A DNA stretch of 64,000 nucleotides from Pseudomonas lalkuanensis (lineage in GTDB: Bacteria > Pseudomonadota > Gammaproteobacteria > Pseudomonadales > Pseudomonadaceae). The first letter of the stretch is position 1. Every line of letters begins with the position of its first letter. The notes below the pieces were generated by a model. It was not told where the DNA came from. It saw nothing but the letters and a program-made list of their open reading frames with translations, and did no database searches. The stretch covers positions 62,001 through 126,000 of the forward strand of contig NZ_CP043311.1 of assembly GCF_008807375.1 (NCBI RefSeq), given 5' to 3'. Positions 35,659 through 43,402 of this stretch are shown here, piece after piece. The translations under genes and the position numbers were made by a program.

Positions 35659-37434
35659 TCACACAGGCAAGGTCATATAGAACTGCGCCCCCTGCCCCGG
35701 CCGTGAATAGAGGCCGACGCGCCCGCCATGCAGCTGCACGATCTCCTTGCACAGCGCCAGGCCCAGGCCGGCGCCGCCCTTGCGGTGGCCGACCTGCACG
35801 AAGGGTTCGAAGATTCGCGCCTGTTGGCTGTAGGGCACACCGTCGCCGTCGTCCGCCACGCCTAGCAGCACCCGTTCGCCGTGACGCCGGGCCTGCAGGC
35901 GGATCTGTCCGCCGTCCGGGCTGTGGCGGATTGCGTTGCCCACCAGGTTGTCCAGCGCCCGCTCGATCTGCAGGCGGTCCAGCTTCACCCGTGGCAGCGG
36001 CGGGTGCAGTTCCAGCTCGATCCCGATACCGCGTTCGCTGGCCTGGGCGCTGTAGCGCTGGCGCAAGGCACAGAGCAGTTCTTCCAGGTCGCAGGGTTCA
36101 CGCTCCAGGGCCTGCACGCCGCTCTGGTAACGGGAGAAATCCAGCAGGTCGTTGATCAGCCGCACCAGCCGCTGCATCTCTTCGTCCACGGTTGCCAGCA
36201 GGTCGGCCTCGCGGCTTTCCGGGTCGAAGCGCAGCCGCTCGTTGAGCAGACCGAAGGCCATCTGCATGCCGGTCACCGGCGTCCGCAGTTCGTGGGAGGC
36301 GCGCAGCACGAACTCCTTGCGTACCCGTTCGAAGGCGCGCTCCTCGGTCACGTCGCGCAGCACCATCACCCCGCCCAGCACGCGCCCGCCCTCCAGCGCC
36401 ACCGGGACCATGCGCCAGCTCAGCAGGCGCTGCTCGGCTTCGGCCATGACCACCAGGTCCTCGGGCTCGTCCTCCAGAGGATCGCCGCGCAGTACGCGCT
36501 GGGCCTGCTCGTCCAGTTCCGCTCGGCCGAGCGCCTTGGACAGGAGGTGGCCATGCGGCACTTCCTCCCAGGACAGCTGCCGCTGGGCCACCGGATTCGC
36601 GTGCTGGATGCGTCCCTGGCGATCGAGGATCAGCAGGCCATCGTCAATGCTGTCGAGCACCGCCTTGAGGCGCTGTTGCTCGCCCAGCAGTTTCTCCACG
36701 TTGGTTTCCTTGAGCAGGCGCAGGGCCTCGGTCATCAGGCCGAAGCGGCGGATCAGCGCAGCCATCTCGTTCACCGGCGACAACGGCAGGGTGACCTGGA
36801 AATCTCCCCGCCCCACCTGGTCGGCCGCCTTGGCCAGGGCGTCGATCGGCGCACCGAAGCGACGGGCGATACCCTGGGCGGTGATGAAACCGATCAACAG
36901 CACGGCGCCGCTGACCAGCCCGAGCAGCCCGGCGATCATCCGGGCGCGGTCACGGGTCGCCGTTTCCGCCGTCCTGACGATGGACAGGGAATGACGTTGC
37001 AGCTCCGCCAGGTTGGCGCGCAGGGCGTCGAGGGCGCGGTCGGTCTCGCGCTGGTCCAGCAGGGTCGTGCGCAGGCTGGCAGGCTGGCGCACGACATCGA
37101 GGAAGACCTGGTAGGACGCTGCGATCTTCTCGAAATGCTCGTGGGCCTGTGGATCGGAGGTCGAATCCAGACCTTCCTTCAGCGCCTCCATGAACCTCTG
37201 TTGGGCGTCCTGCAGGGCCGCGACGTCCACTTCCTCGCCCAGCAAGTTGACCATCTGGTCGCCCAGGTGCTGGCGCATACGCTGGCCGATGTCGAGGGTC
37301 GAGAAAGACTGGTTGATCAGCCGCTCCCGGGAGCCGGCGATCTGGGTCACGCTGACCAGCCCCAGCAACAGGCCCACGAGGGCGACGGTGATCAGTGCCG
37401 AGATGCTCAGGAACAGCCGCGTGCGCAGTCGCAT
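35659..37434 (-). CDS. kinB: Sensor histidine kinase KinB
   Basis: 591 aa. Two membrane helices (about 8-30 and 167-187) enclose a helical periplasmic sensor, followed by HAMP (about 188-245), PAS (about 253-370), HisKA with the phospho-acceptor His381 in ASHELRTP, and an ATPase domain with NAIRHSPDGG and GAGLGLALCKEIV. In P. aeruginosa KinB acts mainly as a phosphatase of AlgB and restrains AlgU-dependent alginate synthesis. Fourteen bp after algB, same operon. Confidence 0.95.
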   Translation of the reverse strand: MRLRTRLFLSISALITVALVGLLLGLVSVTQIAGSRERLINQSFSTLDIGQRMRQHLGDQMVNLLGEEVDVAALQDAQQRFMEALKEGLDSTSDPQAHEHFEKIAASYQVFLDVVRQPASLRTTLLDQRETDRALDALRANLAELQRHSLSIVRTAETATRDRARMIAGLLGLVSGAVLLIGFITAQGIARRFGAPIDALAKAADQVGRGDFQVTLPLSPVNEMAALIRRFGLMTEALRLLKETNVEKLLGEQQRLKAVLDSIDDGLLILDRQGRIQHANPVAQRQLSWEEVPHGHLLSKALGRAELDEQAQRVLRGDPLEDEPEDLVVMAEAEQRLLSWRMVPVALEGGRVLGGVMVLRDVTEERAFERVRKEFVLRASHELRTPVTGMQMAFGLLNERLRFDPESREADLLATVDEEMQRLVRLINDLLDFSRYQSGVQALEREPCDLEELLCALRQRYSAQASERGIGIELELHPPLPRVKLDRLQIERALDNLVGNAIRHSPDGGQIRLQARRHGERVLLGVADDGDGVPYSQQARIFEPFVQVGHRKGGAGLGLALCKEIVQLHGGRVGLYSRPGQGAQFYMTLPV

Positions 37435-37448
37435 GGCCTTTGCCTCGT

Positions 37449-38795
37449 TCAGAGGCCGTAGAGCTTGCGCTTGCGGTACAGGGTGGAAGCGTCGATGCCG
37501 AGGGTGCGGGCGGCCTGGTCCAGGGTGTCGCTGCTGGCCAGCACCCCGGCGATATGCGCCCGCTCCAGTTCCTCCAGGCTCAGGGGCCCACCCACTCGCG
37601 GCGTGTTGGCGGCGGGCGTGTCGCCCAACCCCAGGTGGCTGACGTCCACCACCTCCTGGTTGCAGATGATGCTGGCGCGTTCGATCACGTTGCGCAGCTC
37701 TCGCACATTGCCTGGCCAGCGGTAACCCTGCAGCGCCGAGATCGCCGCCTCACTGAAGGCGCGCGCGGGGCGCCCGTAGTCGCCGACGAAGCGCGCCAGG
37801 AAGCGCTCGGCGAGGTCGAGGATGTCTTCGTGGCGCTCCCGCAGCGGCGGCAGGCTCAGGGCGATCACATTGATGCGGTAGAGCAGGTCCTCGCGGAAGC
37901 GGCCGTCGCGGGACATCTCCTCCAGGTCGAGGTTGGTGGCGGCGAGGATGCGCACGTCGGCACGGCGGGTCACCGGGTCGCCCACACGCTCGTATTCCTT
38001 GTCCTGGATGAAGCGCAGCAGCTTGGGCTGCAGGCTCAGGGGAAAGTCGCCGATCTCATCGAGGAACAGGGTGCCGCCGTCGGCCTGGCTGACCCGGCCG
38101 AGGGTGCTTTCGCTGGCCCCGGTGAAGGCGCCGCGGTTGTGGCCGAACAGCTCGCTTTCCATCAGGTCTGCCGACAGCGAAGGGCAGTTGACGGTGACGA
38201 AGGACTTCTTCGCCCGCTTGCTCCAGCCGTGGATGGCGCGGGCCAGCTCACCCTTGCCAGTGCCGGATTCGCCGAGGATGAGGATGTTGGCGTCGGTGCC
38301 GGCCACCTGTCGTGCGGTTTCCAGCACCGTCATCATCGACGGGCTCTCGGACGCCAGGCCTTCACCGGCGCGGCGCATCTCGCCCTCCAGGGCTTCCAGG
38401 CGCGCGGTGAGCTGGCACATTTCCAGCTGCTTGGCCGCAGCCATGCGCAACTGGTCCGGGCTGCAGGGTTTGACCAGGTAGTCGGCGGCGCCGGCCTGCA
38501 TGGCGTCCACCGCCGTATCCACGGCCGAGTGCGCGGTGACGATCACCACGCGCATCCAGGGCGCCTGTACGCGCATCTGCGCCAGCACATCCAGGCCGTT
38601 GTCCTCGCCCAGGCGCAGGTCGAGGAAGCACAGGTCGAACACCTGCCGTTGCAGGATCGCCTCGGCCTGCGCCGCGCTGCCCGCCGTGGCGACGCTGTAG
38701 CCCTCATCCTCGAGGCAGTAACGGAAAGTGCGCAGGATGGCGGCTTCGTCATCCACCAAGAGAATTCGTCCCTGGTTCTCGCTTGCCTGTTCCAT
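37449..38795 (-). CDS. algB: Response regulator AlgB, NtrC family
   Basis: 448 aa. Receiver domain with phospho-acceptor Asp59 (LCFLDLRLGED), AAA+ domain with Walker A GESGTGKGE and the sigma-54 contact loop GAFTGA, and a C-terminal Fis-type helix-turn-helix (TLDQAARTLGIDASTLYRKR). Needed for alginate production and also a regulator of virulence genes. ATG at 38795 (MEQASENQ) is chosen because GGAG lies 7 nt upstream; an ATG 24 bases earlier lacks a site. The first copy of the paired-palindrome module lies 45 bp upstream. Confidence 0.95.
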   Translation of the reverse strand: MEQASENQGRILLVDDEAAILRTFRYCLEDEGYSVATAGSAAQAEAILQRQVFDLCFLDLRLGEDNGLDVLAQMRVQAPWMRVVIVTAHSAVDTAVDAMQAGAADYLVKPCSPDQLRMAAAKQLEMCQLTARLEALEGEMRRAGEGLASESPSMMTVLETARQVAGTDANILILGESGTGKGELARAIHGWSKRAKKSFVTVNCPSLSADLMESELFGHNRGAFTGASESTLGRVSQADGGTLFLDEIGDFPLSLQPKLLRFIQDKEYERVGDPVTRRADVRILAATNLDLEEMSRDGRFREDLLYRINVIALSLPPLRERHEDILDLAERFLARFVGDYGRPARAFSEAAISALQGYRWPGNVRELRNVIERASIICNQEVVDVSHLGLGDTPAANTPRVGGPLSLEELERAHIAGVLASSDTLDQAARTLGIDASTLYRKRKLYGL

Positions 38796-38839
38796 GATCT
38801 CGCTCCATTTCCGAGTCATAGAAAGTTAGTCCAAGAATC

Positions 38840-38895
38840 ATCGTGCAAGTTGCACGCGCTTTTCCTACACGGCTTGCAGCATGCAAGCGCAGGAA
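38840..38895 (+). repeat. Paired-palindrome module, copy 1 (algB promoter region)
   Basis: Contains CGTGCAAGTTGCACG (38842-38856), a perfect palindrome around one central base, then a 15-bp spacer, then GCTTGCAGCATGCAAGC (38872-38888), perfect around GCA. The half-site TGCAA/TTGCA occurs four times. About 50 of 56 positions match copy 2. It lies between algB and its upstream region, so it may control algB. Confidence 0.8.
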
Positions 38896-39270
38896 CACTG
38901 GGCTGCAGGTCCAGATTGCTGATTTCCGGGGATTTCCGGCACGGGCGTTGCCCCTTTTCCCTTACCTGAATGCGGAAAGGGTCGATTCCTGTGGGGGCCT
39001 TTTCCCAACCAGGTGCGCTCCCTTCGTACTCGCCCGAACCCCCGCTGGCGGGCCCACACTTCTTGCTCGGCCTGGTGGGGATATTCGGTCTGCTCGGGCT
39101 GCTCTCTGAATGGCCGCCGAATGAGTGGGGTCAATCCACCTGGAGCGATTTCGGTCGCCTGATGCCATGAATCCAGGAACTACCGGGGCCGGTGAGGAAC
39201 ATCGCCGTCACCCCGGGCTCCGCCTTGCGCAGCTGGTTCGGGCTGCCGGTGTGGCCAGCCATGAAGAAAT

Positions 39271-39326
39271 ATCGTGCAAGTTGCACGCACTTTTCCGGCA
39301 GGCCTTGCAGCATGCAAGCGAAGGAA
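39271..39326 (+). repeat. Paired-palindrome module, copy 2
   Basis: CGTGCAAGTTGCACG (39273-39287) and CTTGCAGCATGCAAG (39304-39318), same orientation and spacing as copy 1. The palindrome cores are identical in the two copies; most of the differences lie in the spacer. Confidence 0.8.
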
Positions 39327-39383
39327 GTCGTGAGCCGGACGCTAATACGCTGATCGATAAGGAAATTCTTCAACTTGAAAGAC

Positions 39384-39399
39384 TGGCACAGGCCTTGCG
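39384..39399 (+). promoter_or_regulatory. Sigma-54 (RpoN)-type promoter
   Basis: TGGCACAGGCCTTGCG has GG (39385-39386) and GC (39397-39398) with exactly 10 bases between, close to the TGGCAC-N5-TTGC consensus. Expected start is about 39410. The next plus-strand gene starts at 39667. It lies 58 bp after the second palindrome module, where an activator could bind. Confidence 0.6.
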
Positions 39400-39666
39400 A
39401 GATCCCTGGTACCTGAAGGCGCGTCGGTCTTTCACCTCTTGTGACCGTTACACACCCCAGGACCACTCCGCCTGGAACAGGGAGGTTCCGGGCCTTTTGT
39501 CAGCGGTGATCCGTCCGGGGAGCAGGACGGGAATTTCCGTCGGAGCTGGCAGGGATGCCGGCGCAAGCGAGTGAATTTCCGATGTATTCAGGGCCCCGAG
39601 TGGCATGGGCCGTGCGCTCGTAGTCTCGAGGTCGATCGAACATCCGCCCAAGGGGAGGATTCGAGG

Positions 39667-39906
39667 ATGAAGGGTTTCCAGTGGTGGTCGCCCAGTTGGC
39701 TCATGGTGGTGCTGATCGGGCTCGTGGTAGTGCTCGGCATGCTCGCTGACTATTTCCTGCGCGAAGGCGCCCGGCCTGCGCCGCTGCAGATTCCCGCAGT
39801 GGAACAGAGCAGCAGGACGGCGCCGGTTCGTGCCGACGGGCCGCTGCACGAAGTGAGTCAGCCCGCGCAGACCGAGGTCGTTACCCAGCTGCGCTGGGTC
39901 TTCTGA
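39667..39906 (+). CDS. Small single-pass membrane protein of unknown function
   Basis: 79 aa. One membrane helix (about 11-31, [20 protein letters not shown]) and a Pro/Ala/Gln-rich tail of about 45 residues outside the membrane. GGAGG lies about 8 nt before ATG at 39667. First of a run of closely spaced small genes (next start 21 bp after its stop). I do not recognise a family. Confidence 0.65.
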   Translation: MKGFQWWSPSWLMVVLIGLVVVLGMLADYFLREGARPAPLQIPAVEQSSRTAPVRADGPLHEVSQPAQTEVVTQLRWVF

Positions 39907-39927
39907 GTCCGCTCAAGGAGCTTCGCC

Positions 39928-40077
39928 ATGTGGAGTCTTGCCGCTGTCCTGGCCTCTTCGCTGTGCTGCCTTGCCTCGCCGCGCGGTGCCTTCCTCGGGT
40001 TTGCAACATCCATCGACTCGACGCGCTGCGTCGTGCCGATCGTCAAGGTGCAGCCGTGCCGTCGGCCGCTGCGCTGA
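39928..40077 (+). CDS. Possible 49-aa secreted Cys-containing peptide
   Basis: AAGGAG (39915-39920) stands 7 nt before ATG at 39928, a near-ideal start. The peptide begins [20 protein letters not shown], which looks like a signal or lipoprotein-like segment, and ends [11 protein letters not shown]; it has four cysteines. It fits the gap between the 79-aa gene and the DUF1328 gene exactly (21 bp and 26 bp). No homologue known to me; it could be a chance frame. Confidence 0.45.
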   Translation: MWSLAAVLASSLCCLASPRGAFLGFATSIDSTRCVVPIVKVQPCRRPLR

Positions 40078-40103
40078 AAACGTCAAAGCAGAAGGAGAAG
40101 GCC

Positions 40104-40265
40104 ATGTTGAGCTGGGCACTTACTTTTCTCGTCATTGCCATCGTTGCCGCCGTGCTGGGTTTTGGCGGCATCGCCGGGACCGCCGCGGGCATCGCGAAGA
40201 TCCTCTTCGTCATCTTCCTGGTGTTGTTCGTGGTGTCCTTCATCATTGGTCGACGAGCGCCCTGA
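40104..40265 (+). CDS. DUF1328 small membrane protein (YtjA family)
   Basis: 53 aa with two membrane helices ([19 protein letters not shown] and [19 protein letters not shown]) joined by GGIAGTAAG, the standard DUF1328 pattern. ATG at 40104 follows AAGGAG. In Pseudomonas such genes are found near envelope-stress genes; the function is unknown. The stop is followed after 9 bp by the Ivy-like start in the same frame. Confidence 0.9.
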   Translation: MLSWALTFLVIAIVAAVLGFGGIAGTAAGIAKILFVIFLVLFVVSFIIGRRAP

Positions 40266-40274
40266 GGCGGTTGC

Positions 40275-40748
40275 ATGGAATGCCTGGACAAGGTGCCGGT
40301 CGCCTGGCGCGCGGATTTGGCCGGCCCCTCGGCGCTGGCCGCCGACAGGGATGCCCAGCATCGGCTCAACGAATTGCCTGGCAGTGATCCCGGGTATCGG
40401 GAGACCTGGCAGGAGAGTGTGGAAGACAAGGGCGACAGGTTCCTGGTGGGCGAGCTCTGCGAAGCGAGGAGTTGCTGCAACCAGCACCGCTATGTCGCCT
40501 TCAGCTGGAACAAGGACGCCGTCCGGGGACTCTATGTGCAGGTACCGGATGGATTGCCGTCCGGTAAGTCGCCCAGTCGACATGCCAGTTTCCGCTGGCT
40601 CGGCGAGCCGGATGACGAAGTCCGGCGCATCCTCGACGAGCAATTGAAGGCGGACCCGAACTGGTATCGAGACCAGAGGGAACCAGGCCCGCCGATGGGC
40701 CGAGGGACCAGGGGGCCGGGTTGTTCCGCGTCGTCAGGAGCGGCGTGA
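40275..40748 (+). CDS. Ivy-like (inhibitor of vertebrate lysozyme family) protein, no signal peptide
   Basis: 157 aa. The central part GDRFLVGELCEARSCC, then HRYVAFSWNKDAVRGLYVQV, then FRWLGEPDDEVRRILDEQL lines up with Ivy around its CKPHDC loop, with the C-x4-C spacing kept. The inhibitory KPHD residues are replaced by EARS, and the protein starts without a signal peptide; an in-frame stop (40263-40265) rules out an upstream extension. GAGG lies 7 nt before ATG at 40275. In P. aeruginosa PA5481 at this locus is an Ivy homologue. It may be a degenerate copy or have a new role. Family call is from memory of the motif. Confidence 0.5.
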   Translation: MECLDKVPVAWRADLAGPSALAADRDAQHRLNELPGSDPGYRETWQESVEDKGDRFLVGELCEARSCCNQHRYVAFSWNKDAVRGLYVQVPDGLPSGKSPSRHASFRWLGEPDDEVRRILDEQLKADPNWYRDQREPGPPMGRGTRGPGCSASSGAA

Positions 40749-40805
40749 CCCAGGGGCAGAAGGGGTGCCTCCGCAATCATGCGGGCCAGGTCAGGAGAGC
40801 TGCTG

Positions 40806-40834
40806 CCGGGAGCTGGATAACCTCCAGCTCCCGG
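40806..40834 (+). terminator. Hairpin after the small envelope operon
   Basis: Perfect 12-bp stem CCGGGAGCTGGA (40806-40817) and TCCAGCTCCCGG (40823-40834) with loop TAACC. No T-run follows, so it may be a stabilising or Rho-linked 3' end. Confidence 0.5.
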
Positions 40835-40870
40835 CGGGCAGCGGAAAGCGCCACGCAGCTACAGCACCCT

Positions 40871-40977
40871 ATGAAGGGGCGATTTCAATCGCCTTGCAGA
40901 GCGGAGGTCCGCCTGCTGGCCTATCGGGGATGCTGTGCATCCCCTGGTGAATGAATCCGCCCCCACAGATTGTTCAC
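40871..40977. repeat. Row of small hairpins ending in a decayed REPIN arm
   Basis: Three hairpins in line: GGCGATTTCAATCGCC (from 40874), GCGGAGGTCCGC (near 40899) and GGGGATGCTGTGCATCCCC (near 40927). They are followed by GAATGAATCCGCCCCCACAG, a mutated right arm of the GAATTCATTCGC repeat family. No gene is seen in 40749-40983. Confidence 0.55.
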
Positions 40978-40983
40978 CTTCGC

Positions 40984-41580
40984 TCACTGCATCTTGCTAG
41001 CCAAGGTCGCCACGTGTGCGCCCTGGAACTTCGCCAGGGCCAGTTCCTTGGCGCTTGGCATGCGCGAGCCGTCGGCACCGGCCACCGTGGCTGCGCCATA
41101 GGGCGAGCCGCCGCGCAGTTCGCTGATGTCGGTGAGTTCCGGTGCCGAGTAAGGCAGCCCGGCCAGCAACATTCCGTGGTGGGCCAGGGTATGCCAGAAG
41201 GAGGTGATGGTGGTTTCCGAGCCGCCGCCGGTCCCGGTGGAGGTGAAGACGCTGCCGATCTTGCCGATCAGCGCCCCCTTCACCCAGAGCCCGCCGGTCT
41301 GGTCGAGGAAGTTGCGCATCTGCGCGCTCATGTTGCCGAAGCGGGTGGGTGTACCGAACAGGATCGCGTCGTAGTCCGCCAGTTCCTGTGGACTGGCCAC
41401 CGGCGCGGCCTGGTCCAGCTTCGCGCCGGCCTTGCGGGCCAGATCCTCGGGCATCGTTTCCGGCACGCGCTTGAGGGTGACTTCCACGCCCGGAACGCTG
41501 CGGGCACCTTCGGCGACCGATTCCGCCATGCGTTCGATATGACCGTACATCGAGTAATAGAGCACCAGGACCTTCTTCAT
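40984..41580 (-). CDS. wrbA: NAD(P)H:quinone oxidoreductase WrbA
   Basis: 198 aa, the exact length of E. coli WrbA. Flavodoxin-like: FMN loop [13 protein letters not shown] at the N-terminus, [19 protein letters not shown] and [13 protein letters not shown]. Two-electron reduction of quinones without semiquinone, a guard against oxidative stress. ATG at 41580 follows GGAGAG by 7 nt. Confidence 0.94.
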   Translation of the reverse strand: MKKVLVLYYSMYGHIERMAESVAEGARSVPGVEVTLKRVPETMPEDLARKAGAKLDQAAPVASPQELADYDAILFGTPTRFGNMSAQMRNFLDQTGGLWVKGALIGKIGSVFTSTGTGGGSETTITSFWHTLAHHGMLLAGLPYSAPELTDISELRGGSPYGAATVAGADGSRMPSAKELALAKFQGAHVATLASKMQ

Positions 41581-41887
41581 TTCAGCTCTCCATCCGATCG
41601 AAATTCTGGGACCCGAGCGGGTCGGACCCAGACAGCCTAGATGGTGCTCACGCACTTTGCCGCCGTAGCTTCAACGGAATATCCCATGCCGGAAATGCTA
41701 TTGCGCGGCCTCTGGAACCATCGTCCCATCTGGTTTTGGTCATGCCGATTCGGCATGGGGTAGGCGGTTACGGCATTAGACGATCGTTAGCCTCCTATGA
41801 ATCATGTCGCCCCTTTTTGCGGTCCGCCCGGCCATCCCGGACGGTGCCGTGCTCCCGACTTCCACAAGAAATCAGAGGGTGACGACT
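41581..41887. other. Divergent intergenic region wrbA / gltP (307 bp)
   Basis: It must hold promoters of both genes. The only clear structure is CATGCCGATTCGGCATG (41741-41757), a 6-bp perfect dyad around GATTC, about 130 bp before gltP. No gene is seen; the frame upstream of gltP is open but lacks a membrane-transporter start. Confidence 0.5.
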
Positions 41888-43210
41888 ATGACCAAGGCCA
41901 GACTGAGCCTCGCATGGCAGATTCTCATCGGGCTGGTGCTGGGTATCGCCATTGGCGCCCTGCTCAACCACTTCAGCGCGGAAAAGGCCTGGTGGATCGC
42001 CAACGTCCTGCAACCGGCGGGCGATATCTTCATCCGCATGATCAAGATGATCGTCATCCCGATCGTCATCGCCTCGCTGATCGTCGGCATCGCCGGCGTG
42101 GGCGATGCCAAGAAGCTCGGCCGCATCGGCCTGAAGACCATCATCTACTTCGAGATCATCACCACGGTGGCGATCGTGGTCGGCCTGCTGCTGGCCAACT
42201 TCTTCCAGCCCGGCTCCGGCATCGACATGAGCACCCTGGGTACGGTGGATATCTCCAGGTACCAGCAGACCGCCCAGGAAGTGCAGCATGACCATGCACT
42301 GATCTCGACCCTGCTGAACCTGATCCCCTCCAACATCTTCGCCGCCGTGGCCCGTGGCGAGATGCTGCCGATCATCTTCTTCTCGGTGCTGTTCGGCCTT
42401 GGCCTGTCCAGCCTGCCGGGCGAGACCCGCGAACCCCTGGTGAAGGTATTCCAGGGGGTGTCCGAGACCATGTTCAAGGTCACCCACATGATCATGGCGT
42501 ACGCGCCCATCGGTGTTTTCGCGCTGATCGCCGTGACCGTGGCCAACTTCGGCTTCGCCTCCCTGCTGCCGCTGGCCAAGCTGGTGGTGCTGGTCTACTT
42601 CGCCATCGCCTTCTTCGCCTTCATGGTGCTGGGCCTGGTGGCCCGCCTGTTCGGCTTCTCCATCACCACGCTGATGCGCATCTTCAAGGACGAACTGATC
42701 CTCGCCTACTCCACCGCCAGCTCCGAGACCGTGCTGCCGCGCATCATCGAGAAGATGGAAGCCTACGGCGCGCCGCGTGCCATCAGCAGCTTCGTGGTGC
42801 CCACCGGCTACTCCTTCAACCTCGACGGCTCGACCCTGTACCAGAGCATCGCCGCGATCTTCATCGCCCAGCTCTACGGCATCGACCTGTCCGTTGGCCA
42901 GCAGCTGCTGCTGGTGCTGACCCTGATGGTCACTTCCAAGGGCATCGCCGGCGTTCCGGGCGTGTCTTTCGTGGTCCTGCTGGCCACCCTGGGCAGCGTC
43001 GGCATCCCGCTGGAAGGCCTGGCCTTCATCGCCGGTGTCGACCGCATCATGGACATGGCGCGCACCGCCCTGAACGTGATCGGCAACGCCCTGGCGGTGC
43101 TGGTGATCGCCAAGTGGGAAGGCATGTACGACGCCGAGAAGGGCCTGCGCTACCTGGCCTCCCTGCCGAGCGCCGAAGCCTCGCCCAAGGGGCGTGCGGT
43201 CATTGACTGA
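41888..43210 (+). CDS. gltP: Glutamate/aspartate:proton symporter
   Basis: 440 aa, DAACS/SDF family (E. coli GltP is 437 aa). Eight membrane helices and two re-entrant hairpins; the substrate region is seen as TGYSFNLDGSTLYQS, with SKGIAGVPGVSFVVLLATL before the last part. ATG at 41888 (MTKARLSLAWQ) begins the first cytoplasmic/TM segment. Closed by the terminator at 43231. Matches PA5479 in place. Confidence 0.93.
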   Translation: MTKARLSLAWQILIGLVLGIAIGALLNHFSAEKAWWIANVLQPAGDIFIRMIKMIVIPIVIASLIVGIAGVGDAKKLGRIGLKTIIYFEIITTVAIVVGLLLANFFQPGSGIDMSTLGTVDISRYQQTAQEVQHDHALISTLLNLIPSNIFAAVARGEMLPIIFFSVLFGLGLSSLPGETREPLVKVFQGVSETMFKVTHMIMAYAPIGVFALIAVTVANFGFASLLPLAKLVVLVYFAIAFFAFMVLGLVARLFGFSITTLMRIFKDELILAYSTASSETVLPRIIEKMEAYGAPRAISSFVVPTGYSFNLDGSTLYQSIAAIFIAQLYGIDLSVGQQLLLVLTLMVTSKGIAGVPGVSFVVLLATLGSVGIPLEGLAFIAGVDRIMDMARTALNVIGNALAVLVIAKWEGMYDAEKGLRYLASLPSAEASPKGRAVID

Positions 43211-43230
43211 GATCGCGCCGCGCTGAACGA

Positions 43231-43257
43231 GAAAGCCCCGACCTGGTCGGGGCTTTC
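43231..43257 (+). terminator. Intrinsic terminator after gltP
   Basis: GAAAGCCCCGACC (43231-43243) and GGTCGGGGCTTTC (43245-43257) pair perfectly, followed by TGCTTTTA. Confidence 0.9.
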
Positions 43258-43268
43258 TGCTTTTATCT

Positions 43269-43293
43269 CCCCTCTCCTCTTCAGGGAGAGGGG
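43269..43293. repeat. CCCCTCTCC inverted repeat
   Basis: CCCCTCTCC (43269-43277) and GGAGAGGGG (43285-43293), followed by CCGGGGGTGAGGG. The same hairpin phrase recurs in intergenic DNA of many Pseudomonas and Xanthomonas genomes (memory). Confidence 0.6.
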
Positions 43294-43402
43294 CCGGGGG
43301 TGAGGGAGGATTGGTATTGCACGGACTCAAAGGCAGATTGAATTCGCCGCTGTACGAGCTGCCCCGCTAGAATCCGCCTCACTGATTTCTGGGGGACTGC
43401 AA

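Larger units (their letters stand above)
38796..39666. other. 871-bp gene-poor region between algB and the small envelope operon
   Basis: No convincing gene. Open frames exist on both strands but lack family sequence and good ribosome sites. It holds two copies of a 56-bp module with two palindromes each (38840-38895 and 39271-39326), a sigma-54-type promoter (39384-39399) and, in between, a stretch that reads as a hydrophobic peptide on the plus strand (FLLGLVGIFGLLGLLSEW near 39065). That stretch may be the remnant of a gene or part of a dispersed repeat. Confidence 0.6.

Noticed and set aside
38865..39170. Short open frames on both strands between the two palindrome modules
   Set aside because: No ribosome site, no domain, and their ends run into the repeats; treated as non-coding or relict.
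39125..39574. 149-codon plus-strand frame spanning palindrome module 2 and the sigma-54-type promoter
   Set aside because: No ribosome site and no family; it would run through repeat and promoter elements, and its sequence looks like non-coding DNA.
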